Part shown: positions 6,398 through 12,520 of the stretch, piece after piece
How positions within the stretch are numbered: position 1 is the first letter of the stretch
Layout of the letters: the number at the start of each line of letters is the position of its first letter
DNA from: an uncultured Megasphaera sp.
GTDB lineage: Bacteria > Bacillota > Negativicutes > Veillonellales > Megasphaeraceae
Length of the DNA: 13,280 bases
Assembly: GCA_900548635.1 (NCBI GenBank)
Contig: URLP01000039.1
Span: 1 to 13,280, forward strand
Direction of reading: 5' to 3'
Translations under genes and position numbers: made by a program
Notes under the pieces: model-generated
Told to the model about the DNA's origin: nothing
Databases searched by the model: none
The model's input: only the letters and a program-made list of their open reading frames with translations

Positions 6398-6838
6398 ATG
6401 AACTCAGTCCAGTTATTAGGGAATTTAGCTCGTGATCCGGAAATCCGCTTTACGAAGACCGGCCGGGCTGTCGCTATGTTTACCGTGGCCTGCACGCGGT
6501 CGTATATTCCGGCCGGCAGTTCAGAACCGCGGGAATTAACTGATTTTATTCCTTGTGTTGCTTGGGGTAATTTGGCGGAAAACTGTGGCAATAACTTGTC
6601 CAAAGGCAGCCGTGTCTTCGTTCAGGGCCGTATCTCCGTTCGTTCTTACGAAACGCAGGACGGTCAGAAACGCTATCGCACGGAAGTCGTCTGCGACTTT
6701 GTTGCCCAGACGATGGGATCCGAACATCGTCAGTCTGCACCGGCTCCGCAGGCCAGTGCACCGCAGCCGAAACCGGCTGCACCGGGGACCGGCTTTGACA
6801 GCATGGGTTCCAGCTCAGATGAAGAAATCCCATTCTAA
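6398..6838 (+). CDS. ssb: Single-stranded DNA-binding protein
   Basis: SSB coats single-stranded DNA in replication, repair and recombination, as a homotetramer. The 146-residue protein shows the OB-fold core at about residues 1-106, beginning with MNSVQLLGNLARDPEIR and containing FIPCVAWGNLAE (50-61) and VFVQGRISVRSYE (73-85). A Pro/Ala/Gln-rich flexible linker (about 113-131) follows, then the acidic tip DEEIPF (141-146) that recruits partner proteins. The length is slightly short but normal for Firmicutes SSBs. GGAGG is 9 nt upstream of the ATG. Its place between rpsF and rpsR is the standard arrangement for the essential housekeeping SSB rather than a phage or plasmid copy. Confidence 0.97.
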   Translation: MNSVQLLGNLARDPEIRFTKTGRAVAMFTVACTRSYIPAGSSEPRELTDFIPCVAWGNLAENCGNNLSKGSRVFVQGRISVRSYETQDGQKRYRTEVVCDFVAQTMGSEHRQSAPAPQASAPQPKPAAPGTGFDSMGSSSDEEIPF

Positions 6839-6881
6839 AGAGTCAACAAACCCCTTCTAATTCTTGAAGGAGGATATATAC

Positions 6882-7112
6882 ATGAGAAGAGATCGCTCGA
6901 GAAAACCGAGAAGAAAAGTATGCAGCTTCTGCGTAGATCATGCTGAACAGATCGATTACAAAGACGTTGCAAAACTTCGCCGTTTCACAACAGAACGCGG
7001 CAAGATCCTGCCGCGCCGTATTTCCGGCGTTTGCGCTAAACATCAACGTAAACTCACTGTTGCTATCAAACGCGCACGTGCTATCGCACTTCTGCCGTAC
7101 ACGGCTGAATAA
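6882..7112 (+). CDS. rpsR: 30S ribosomal protein S18
   Basis: S18 binds S6 and 16S rRNA on the 30S platform. The 76-residue sequence has the basic N-terminus, DYKDVAKLRRF (25-35), and ILPRRISGVCAKHQRK (42-57), all typical of bacterial S18. C14, C17, C51 and H54 could form a zinc site, so this is a C+-type S18. I use ATG 6882, which has AAGGAGG 8 nt upstream; the in-frame TTG at 6864 lies ahead of that binding site and would add residues not seen in S18. It is last in the operon, 43 bp after ssb, and is followed 1 bp later by a strong terminator. Confidence 0.97.
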   Translation: MRRDRSRKPRRKVCSFCVDHAEQIDYKDVAKLRRFTTERGKILPRRISGVCAKHQRKLTVAIKRARAIALLPYTAE

Positions 7113-7113
7113 T

Positions 7114-7147
7114 AAAAAGGCTGTCGCTTAAGGCGACAGCTTTTTTT
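7114..7147. terminator. Terminator of the rpsF operon
   Basis: A perfect 8-bp stem GCTGTCGC/GCGACAGC (7120-7127 with 7133-7140), loop TTAAG, then seven T (7141-7147); five A precede it. The stem core is the same as in the two terminators around the ferredoxin gene. The T tract doubles as the last unit of heptamer array 4L. Confidence 0.92.
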
Positions 7148-7177
7148 CGTTCATCGTAGGCCATTCATCGTTCGTCG
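7143..7177 (-). repeat. Heptamer array 4L (five units, minus orientation)
   Basis: On the minus strand units start at 7177, 7170, 7163, 7156 and 7149, ending in CGAAAAA, which is the T tract of the rpsR terminator. One unit starts TG. It is a mirror partner of the array at 7276-7310. Confidence 0.8.
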
Positions 7178-7184
7178 AAATAAC

Positions 7185-7198
7185 CGCAGTCCGCAGTC
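7185..7198 (+). repeat. CGCAGTC heptamer, two tandem copies
   Basis: Two exact copies of CGCAGTC, a second 7-bp unit distinct from the CG-N4-A family. Three exact copies occur at 12365-12385. Both sites lie between a mirror pair of CG-N4-A arrays. Confidence 0.65.
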
Positions 7199-7205
7199 CG
7201 TCAGG

Positions 7206-7238
7206 GTAGGGGCGCCCACGTGGGGCGTCCGCCTGAAT
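7206..7238 (+). repeat. Foldback repeat, copy 2 (33 bp hairpin)
   Basis: Same 33-bp outline as 183-215, with GTAGGGGC at one end, GCCTGAAT at the other, and the loop ACGTG. The 8-bp stem is kept although five bases differ. The GCCTGAA end can also pair with TTCAGGC at 7254-7260. Confidence 0.75.
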
Positions 7239-7275
7239 ATTGTACATGCACTCTTCAGGCAGTTGTGGGAATATT

Positions 7276-7310
7276 CGATGAACGACCTACGAGCTACGAT
7301 GAACGAAAAA
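7276..7310 (+). repeat. Heptamer array 4R (five units)
   Basis: Units start at 7276, 7283, 7290, 7297 and 7304 in unbroken phase. The last, CGAAAAA, supplies the T tract (minus strand) of the guaD terminator. GAATATT precedes it, similar to the T-rich head of arrays 2 and 3R. Confidence 0.8.
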
Positions 7311-7328
7311 AGCGCCTACAGGCGCTTT
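7306..7328 (-). terminator. Terminator of the minus-strand guaD unit
   Basis: Perfect 8-bp stem 7309-7316 with 7321-7328, loop of four, and a T tract on the minus strand from the A run 7306-7311. It overlaps the guaD stop codon at 7316-7318. Confidence 0.8.
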
Positions 7329-8560
7329 CCATTTACATATCTCGCGACGATATTGCGGTCATCGCCGTCGTAGATGTACTGCTGCAGTTTTTCGAAAGGT
7401 GTCCGTTCCAGTCCTTCGATGTCTTCCAGATGGATGACCAGGGCGTCGAAGGCATAGCCTTTTTCGAAGCTGCCTGTACAGCCGTAGAAGTGGCCCGGTC
7501 CTTTGGTGGCCAGATACAAGCCTTCACCGATGGTGAGGGCTTTTTCTTTTTCGTGTTCCAGGGCATAGAGCTTGGAAACCTCGATGGTCAGGGCAATCTG
7601 TTTGTTCATGGCCGGTGTATGACCGGCGGCGACATCGCTGGCGATGCTGCAGGTCAGGCCTTCTTCGAGATTGCAGCGCAGGGGCATGATGCCGCTGCTC
7701 AGGTTGGCGTTGGATTGGGCGCAGTGTGCCAGGTAAATGCCTTTACTTTTCAGTAAACGCCGTTCTTCAGCAGATAAGTAAATGGCGTGGGCCATGATCG
7801 TCTGCTGCGGCCGCAGCAGGCCGAAGGCATCGTAGACCGCCGTATACGACGGCAGGTCCGGATGGAGTTCGCGGACCCAGGCGACTTCGTTCCTGTTTTC
7901 GGAGAGGTGGGACTGGACAGGCAGGTCGTATTTTTCGCAGAGTCGGCCTAAACCCGTCATCAGTTTTTCCGTCGTCGACGGGACAAAGCGCGGTGTGGCG
8001 ATGAAGCGGACGCGCAGCAGCTCTTCACGGCAGCGCAGGATCAGCTCTTCTGTGTCGGCCAGGGATTGGTCCGTGTCTTCCAGAAGATAGTCCGGCGCGT
8101 TGCGGTCCATGTTTACTTTGCCGATATAGGCCTTGAGGCCTTCTTTTTCGGCGATTTCCATGAGCTGCCATGTCGCTTCTTTATGAATCGTAGCAAAGGC
8201 GGAAAAGCAGAGCGTCCCTTCGGCTTTCAGGCGCCGCACGAAGGCCGTGTAAACGCGGCGGGCAAAATCGGGATCGGCAAAGCGCTTTTCTGCCGGGAAG
8301 GTGTAGTCTTCCAGCCAGGGCAGGAGCTCTTCGTCAAAGCCGAGGCCGCGGTTGATGTACTGCGGCGCGTGGATATGGAGGTCGACAAAGGCCGGGATGA
8401 TGATATCCCGGCCGCAGTCGACGACTTCTTCCTGATTGTCCGGCGGCACTTCTTTGCAGAAGCCCGTTATGATGCCCTTTTCGATATGGGCGTATTCGTT
8501 TTCGCGGATTGTCAGTTCTGTCCGCGACGGTGTATAGAGAAAGTTGCCTTTAATGAACAT
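7316..8560 (-). CDS. guaD: Guanine deaminase
   Basis: This enzyme hydrolyses guanine to xanthine and ammonia in the cytoplasm, feeding xanthine to Xpt or to catabolism. The 414-residue protein belongs to the zinc-dependent amidohydrolase superfamily and matches the guanine-deaminase subgroup: metal-site HIH at residues 62-64 within DLHIHAPQY, RGLGFDEELLPWLEDYTFP (71-89), QSHLSENRNE (216-225, with H218), MAHAIYL (256-262, with H258), HCAQSNANLSSG (279-290) and SDVAAGHTPAM (308-318, with the metal Asp D309). All expected catalytic residues are visible. GAGGAG is 7 nt before the ATG. It lies 22 bp downstream of a lipid-kinase-family gene on the same strand and probably shares its transcript. Confidence 0.95.
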   Translation of the reverse strand: MFIKGNFLYTPSRTELTIRENEYAHIEKGIITGFCKEVPPDNQEEVVDCGRDIIIPAFVDLHIHAPQYINRGLGFDEELLPWLEDYTFPAEKRFADPDFARRVYTAFVRRLKAEGTLCFSAFATIHKEATWQLMEIAEKEGLKAYIGKVNMDRNAPDYLLEDTDQSLADTEELILRCREELLRVRFIATPRFVPSTTEKLMTGLGRLCEKYDLPVQSHLSENRNEVAWVRELHPDLPSYTAVYDAFGLLRPQQTIMAHAIYLSAEERRLLKSKGIYLAHCAQSNANLSSGIMPLRCNLEEGLTCSIASDVAAGHTPAMNKQIALTIEVSKLYALEHEKEKALTIGEGLYLATKGPGHFYGCTGSFEKGYAFDALVIHLEDIEGLERTPFEKLQQYIYDGDDRNIVARYVNGKRL

Positions 8561-8582
8561 GTAAATACTCCTCTGCGTTTGT

Positions 8583-9476
8583 TTACGCCGGGACGTAAAC
8601 GGATAAGAAAGACGGCAGGACCTGGATATCCAGCGGGAAGCCCGGACCTTCGTCGCCGTCCATGTTGGTCGAAAGATGACTGTCGTCCAAGAGTTCGATG
8701 CGGACGCGGTCCATGGTCTTCAAGGTCATCAGCTCCGACGTCAGCGGCTGGCCGGCTAAGAATTCCGGGATAACTTTGATTAAATCCAGGTAGTTGAAGT
8801 CCTTGAAGATACCCAGCCAGATCTTGCCGTCATCGACGCGAGCCTGCGGCGCCAGGTTTCGGAAACTGCCGACAGAATTGGTCAGCATGGCTACGATGAG
8901 CGGCGAACGGTGGATGGTCGAGCCTTCAGCCGTCGTGATTTTAAAGAGCGATGTCTTATGGGCCTGCATGGCTTTGATGCCCGTCAGAAAATAGGCCAGG
9001 GGACCGAGGCGCGTCTTCTGTTCAATGGAAACGTGGCCTACGGCTTCAGGCATGAGGCCGGTCGCAATGGTGTTGACGAAATAGCGGTCATTGGCTTTGG
9101 CAATGTCGACTTTGACGGTTTTGCAGTGCTGCAGCATGGCAATGGCTTCTTCCGGATGGAGGGGAATATTCAGGGCACGGGCCAGATCGTTGATCGTGCC
9201 GAGGGGAATGAAGCCGAAATGGATGCCGCTGTCTTTGACCTGGGCCAGACCGTTGATGGTTTCATTCAGTGTCCCGTCACCGCCCATGGAAAATACAGCC
9301 TCGAAACCGGTCTGAGCCGCTTCTTTGGCCCATTCCGTCGCATCGCCGGCTTTCTGCGTTTCCCGCAGTTCCACTTCATCGAACATCGTTTCCAGCTGCT
9401 GTCTTAAATTGTCCTTATGATATTTTGCCCGTTCACGCCCGGCTGTCGGGTTGACGATTAACATACACCGTTTCAA
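8583..9476 (-). CDS. Diacylglycerol/lipid kinase family protein (YegS/DagK-like)
   Basis: This 297-residue member of the diacylglycerol kinase catalytic family probably phosphorylates a membrane lipid such as diacylglycerol with ATP. Evidence is NPTAG (9-13), the nucleotide-binding GGDGTLNE (65-72), PLGTINDLARAL (91-102, where the family commonly has GTGND), and a C-terminal MDGDEGPG (272-279) where the family has its DGE motif. There is no membrane segment, as expected for this soluble, membrane-associating family. The start is a TTG at 9474-9476 with AAGGAG 9 nt upstream; an internal ATG four codons later (9464) is too far from that site. The lipid substrate cannot be read from the sequence. 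It is first of a two-gene unit with guaD. Confidence 0.9.
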   Translation of the reverse strand: MKRCMLIVNPTAGRERAKYHKDNLRQQLETMFDEVELRETQKAGDATEWAKEAAQTGFEAVFSMGGDGTLNETINGLAQVKDSGIHFGFIPLGTINDLARALNIPLHPEEAIAMLQHCKTVKVDIAKANDRYFVNTIATGLMPEAVGHVSIEQKTRLGPLAYFLTGIKAMQAHKTSLFKITTAEGSTIHRSPLIVAMLTNSVGSFRNLAPQARVDDGKIWLGIFKDFNYLDLIKVIPEFLAGQPLTSELMTLKTMDRVRIELLDDSHLSTNMDGDEGPGFPLDIQVLPSFLSVYVPA

Positions 9477-9534
9477 CTTGCTCTGCTCCTTACCTATTAA
9501 TATGAGTACCTTAAAAAATGACTGATGTATTACT

Positions 9535-9563
9535 ATTATAGCGGCAAATGGGCCTTTCGTGAA
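9535..9563 (-). promoter_or_regulatory. Candidate promoter of the lipid kinase-guaD unit
   Basis: On the minus strand TTCACG (9563-9558), a 17-bp spacer and a perfect TATAAT (9540-9535), about 60 bp before the TTG start. The 169-bp gap also must hold the divergent ggt promoter; TATAGT at 9602-9607 is a possible -10 but I see no convincing -35. Confidence 0.55.
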
Positions 9564-9645
9564 GATGCGGTAAAGGATTTATAAAAATTTTGTCGAACTC
9601 TTATAGTAACGTATCTGTTATTTTTTTCGAAAAGGGGAGAATGCC

Positions 9646-11253
9646 ATGGATTTCGATGCTTCTGTTTATCCCTACGCCTCGCATCGGGAAGTCGTTTACG
9701 GGCGCCGGGGGATGGTCTGTACGTCGCAGCATTTAGCTGCTCAGGCCGGCCTGGATATGCTCAAGCAAGGCGGCAATGCCGTTGATGCGGCCCTGGCAGC
9801 GGCCATCTGTCTGACTGTATTGGAGCCGACGAGCAACGGTCTGGGCAGTGATGCCTTCGCCCTCATCTGGACCAAGGGGAAACTGTACGGCCTCAACGGC
9901 AGCGGTTGGTCGCCGGCGCTGCTGACACGGGACGAACTGCAGCGCCGCGGCTTCACGGAAGTGCCCCTGCGGGGCTGGGAACCGGTCATGGTGCCCGGTG
10001 CGCCGGCAGCCTGGGCAGCCATCCATGAGCGCTTCGGCCGCCTGCCTTTTGCAGAACTCTTTGGCCCAGCCATTGCCTATGCCCGTGACGGCTATGCCGT
10101 CATGCCCAATCTGGCGGCCATGCTGGCCGACAGTGCCCGCGTCTTTGCCCCTTACAAGGGAATGCCTCTCTTCCAACACCTCTTCGACGCCTTCTTCCCG
10201 CACGGAAAAGCGCCTAAGGCCGGCGATATCCTCAAGCTGCCGGAATTAGCGAAGTCCCTGGAAATCCTGCGGGATACGAAGTGCCGGGCCCTCTATGACG
10301 GCGAACTGGCCGAGGCTGTCGCTGCCTGGTCGCAGGAAACGGGCGGTCTGCTCCGCAAAGAAGATTTGGCGGCCTATCAGCCGCAGTGGGTCGAACCGAT
10401 CCATACGAATTACAGAGGCTATGATGTCTGGGAAATACCGCCCAACGGGCACGGTCTTGTCGTCCTCATGGCCCTGAATATTGCCCGTAAGTTTACCTTC
10501 AGTAAACGCGATGATGCGGAATCGTTCCACCGTCAGATTGAAGCGATGAAACTGGCTTTCTGCGACGGCAAAAAATATATCGCCGACCCGCGCTTCATGA
10601 AGACGTCTGTCGATATGTGGCTTTCCGAGGCCTATGCTGACAAGCGGCGCGCCCTCATCGGTCATGAGGCCCTGCTGCCGCAGCCCGTCGATGTAAACTG
10701 CGGCGGCACTGTTTACTTATGTAGCGCTGACGGCGAAGGCAATATGGTATCCTTTATCCAGAGCAACTACAATGGCTTCGGCTCGGGCATCGTCGTGCCG
10801 GGCTACGGTATTTCCCTCAGCGACAGAGGCCATAATTTCTCCATGGATCCGGCCAGTGACAACTGCGTCGGACCGCGCAAGAAGTCTTATCACACGATTA
10901 TCCCGGGCTTTCTGACGAAAGACGGAGAGGCTGTCGGGCCCTTTGGCGTCATGGGCGCCTTCATGCAGCCCCAGGGGCAGTTCCAGGTCCTGATGAACAC
11001 CATCGACTACCACCTCAATCCCCAGGCAGCTCTCGATGCACCGCGCTGGCAGTGGGTCGGCGGCAAGACGATTGAAATCGAACGGGCCGTGCCGGCTGAG
11101 ATCATCGAAGAACTGCGCCGCCGCGGCCACGACGTCGTCGTCAAGGACGATATCCAGACCTACGGCCGGGGCCAGATTATCTGGCGTGACGAAAAGGGAA
11201 CCCTTATGGGCGGTACGGAACCGCGTGCCGACGGGATTGTCGCAGCCTGGTAA
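9646..11253 (+). CDS. Gamma-glutamyltransferase, YwrD-type, probably cytoplasmic
   Basis: A 535-residue Ntn-hydrolase proenzyme of the gamma-glutamyltranspeptidase family, which cleaves or transfers the gamma-glutamyl group of glutathione and related compounds. It shows MVCTSQHLAAQAGLDMLKQ (23-41), GGNAVDAALA (42-51) and EPTSNGLGSDAF (60-71), the counterpart of the family's EP-x-GIGGG motif. The autoprocessing and nucleophile Thr is most likely T355 in GGTVYL, which would give a large chain of about 354 residues and a small chain of about 181. A GSG pair of the oxyanion type follows near FGSGIVV. No signal peptide is present, unlike secreted GGTs, and the pattern fits the YwrD branch. AGGGGAG lies about 6 nt before the ATG. 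It is followed 67 bp later by a PLP desulfhydrase-family gene. True substrates of this branch are poorly defined. Confidence 0.9.
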   Translation: MDFDASVYPYASHREVVYGRRGMVCTSQHLAAQAGLDMLKQGGNAVDAALAAAICLTVLEPTSNGLGSDAFALIWTKGKLYGLNGSGWSPALLTRDELQRRGFTEVPLRGWEPVMVPGAPAAWAAIHERFGRLPFAELFGPAIAYARDGYAVMPNLAAMLADSARVFAPYKGMPLFQHLFDAFFPHGKAPKAGDILKLPELAKSLEILRDTKCRALYDGELAEAVAAWSQETGGLLRKEDLAAYQPQWVEPIHTNYRGYDVWEIPPNGHGLVVLMALNIARKFTFSKRDDAESFHRQIEAMKLAFCDGKKYIADPRFMKTSVDMWLSEAYADKRRALIGHEALLPQPVDVNCGGTVYLCSADGEGNMVSFIQSNYNGFGSGIVVPGYGISLSDRGHNFSMDPASDNCVGPRKKSYHTIIPGFLTKDGEAVGPFGVMGAFMQPQGQFQVLMNTIDYHLNPQAALDAPRWQWVGGKTIEIERAVPAEIIEELRRRGHDVVVKDDIQTYGRGQIIWRDEKGTLMGGTEPRADGIVAAW

Positions 11254-11260
11254 ACGGTTG

Positions 11261-11289
11261 TTTACTTCCTTTCTTGGCTAAAATATGAT
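11261..11289 (+). promoter_or_regulatory. Candidate promoter of the D-cysteine desulfhydrase-family gene
   Basis: TTTACT (11261-11266), a 17-bp spacer and TATGAT (11284-11289). The -35 and its GTTTACTT setting match those of the purL promoter. An in-frame ATG at 11285 lies inside this -10 and so is not a likely start. Confidence 0.45.
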
Positions 11290-11320
11290 AGGATGGAGAA
11301 AACTAAAGGAGGATCACCTG

Positions 11321-12325
11321 ATGAAACCGAAACTTTCTATTTTAGATTCCAATCCCACGCCGCTGCAGTACTTGTCCGGCTTATCGCAGGAGCTGTTCCG
11401 CGAAATTTACATCAAGCGCGATGACCTGACGCCTTTTGGCGGCGGCGGCAATAAACTGCGCAAACTGGAATATTTGATGATGGAAGCCATGAACTCCCAG
11501 GCGACGACGATCGTCACGGTCGGGGCACCCCAGACCAATCACGGCCGCCTGACCGCTGCCATTGCGGCGAAATTCGGCCTGAAATGCATCATCGTCGCTG
11601 TCGGCGACAGTGACGGCGAACTGAGCGGCAATCTGCTCCTCGACGGCATCTTGGGGGCCCGCGTCGTCTTAAAGCACGACGACGGCCGCGACCAGGATGT
11701 GCAGCTCGAAGAAACGGTCAAGAAAGTCATGGCTGCCGAATTGAAAAAAGGGGAACGCGTCTATTTTATCCCCATGGGCGGCAGTGATACGACAGGCCTC
11801 TTGGGTTACATGGACTGCGCCCGCGAACTCGACGCCCAGGCGAAAGAAAAGCAGATCGACAGCGCTACGGTCTATGTCGCTGTTGGCAGTATGGGCACCT
11901 ATCTCGGTCTTTACTGCGGCCTGAAAGCCATCCAGTCGAACCTGAAGCTGGTCGGCATCGCCGTCATGCCTTTCGATATGGAAAAATTAAAGGCCTACTT
12001 CAAGCAGGCCAAAGAAGAATACGGCTTTGATTTTGACGGCGATTTCCACATCGAAACGGGCTACATCGGCAAGGGTTATAACGAACCGGAACCGCGCGTC
12101 CGCGAAGCCATTTACACCATGGCCCGCCACGAAGGCATCCTCCTCGACCCGTGCTATACGGGCAAGATGTTCGCCGGTGTCCTCTCGATGATTAAGGAAA
12201 AGAAAATCAAACTGGGCCGCCAGGTCATCCTCATGCACACAGGCGGCATGCCCGGTTTATACACCAAGGCACACCGCCTGAAGTTCGAACACGAACTGAA
12301 AGATCAGATTATTGTGGTGAAATAA
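11321..12325 (+). CDS. PLP-dependent D-cysteine desulfhydrase / ACC deaminase family protein
   Basis: A 334-residue fold-type II PLP enzyme. The family includes D-cysteine desulfhydrase (D-cysteine to pyruvate, sulfide and ammonia) and ACC deaminase. It shows IKRDDLTPFGGGGNKLRKLEYL (31-52) with the PLP-binding lysine K45, GAPQTNHGRLTA (68-79), MGGSDTTGLLGY, and HTGGMPGLY near the C-terminus. In typical members the second motif reads QSNH with a catalytic Ser; here it is Thr (T72). The start is ATG 11321, with AAGGAGG 8 nt upstream; an earlier in-frame ATG (11285) precedes this binding site. Family membership is firm. D-cysteine desulfhydrase is more likely than ACC deaminase in an anaerobe beside a gamma-glutamyltransferase, but the Ser-to-Thr change leaves the substrate open. 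Confidence 0.88.
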   Translation: MKPKLSILDSNPTPLQYLSGLSQELFREIYIKRDDLTPFGGGGNKLRKLEYLMMEAMNSQATTIVTVGAPQTNHGRLTAAIAAKFGLKCIIVAVGDSDGELSGNLLLDGILGARVVLKHDDGRDQDVQLEETVKKVMAAELKKGERVYFIPMGGSDTTGLLGYMDCARELDAQAKEKQIDSATVYVAVGSMGTYLGLYCGLKAIQSNLKLVGIAVMPFDMEKLKAYFKQAKEEYGFDFDGDFHIETGYIGKGYNEPEPRVREAIYTMARHEGILLDPCYTGKMFAGVLSMIKEKKIKLGRQVILMHTGGMPGLYTKAHRLKFEHELKDQIIVVK

Positions 12326-12327
12326 CG

Positions 12328-12348
12328 TTCGTCGTTGATCGTTCATCG
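12328..12348 (-). repeat. Heptamer array 5L (three units, minus orientation)
   Basis: Minus-strand units start at 12348, 12341 and 12334 (CGATGAA, CGATCAA, CGACGAA), ending 2 bp from the preceding stop codon. Read on the minus strand it is preceded by GAATTTT, as in other arrays. Confidence 0.7.
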
Positions 12349-12364
12349 AAAATTCTTACAGGTT

Positions 12365-12385
12365 CGCAGTCCGCAGTCCGCAGTC
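12365..12385 (+). repeat. CGCAGTC heptamer, three tandem copies
   Basis: Three exact tandem copies of CGCAGTC followed by TGGAAAAA. The stretch ending in TGGAAAA recurs in inverted form at 12521-12544 with 21 of 24 positions matching. Confidence 0.75.
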
Positions 12386-12393
12386 TGGAAAAA

Positions 12394-12472
12394 GCTCGCT
12401 GACGCATCGCAAAGAACAACCCCTCCGCCGCTGCGCTGAGGGGTTGCTTTTACATGCGATGCGTCAGCGAGC
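12394..12472. repeat. 79-bp nested palindrome
   Basis: The outer arms (12394-12411 with 12455-12472) are an 18-bp perfect inverted repeat. Inside is a second 9-bp inverted repeat (12417-12425 with 12438-12446). No protein-coding signal overlaps it. It could be a small foldback mobile element or an elaborate two-way terminator. Confidence 0.8.
12417..12451. terminator. Candidate terminator inside the palindrome
   Basis: A 9-bp stem CAACCCCTC/GAGGGGTTG followed by CTTTT on the plus strand, and by a T-rich but interrupted stretch on the minus strand. It is the only terminator-like hairpin between the two converging genes here. Confidence 0.5.
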
Positions 12473-12484
12473 CCGATTCACAAA

Positions 12485-12512
12485 CGACGAACGATGAACG
12501 ACCTACGACAAA
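12485..12512 (+). repeat. Heptamer array 5R (four units)
   Basis: Units start at 12485, 12492, 12499 and 12506 (CGACGAA, CGATGAA, CGACCTA, CGACAAA), followed by a diverged CGATTGT. It is the mirror partner of array 5L but lacks a terminator hairpin after it. Confidence 0.75.
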
Positions 12513-12520
12513 CGATTGTC

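Noticed and set aside
10691..10718. GTAAAC and GTTTAC pair inside ggt as an operator
   Set aside because: The hexamer occurs many times in the window, including within coding sequences, so this pair is likely chance.
11285..11320. ATG 11285 as the start of the desulfhydrase-family gene
   Set aside because: It lies within the likely -10 box, and the ribosome binding site is positioned for ATG 11321.
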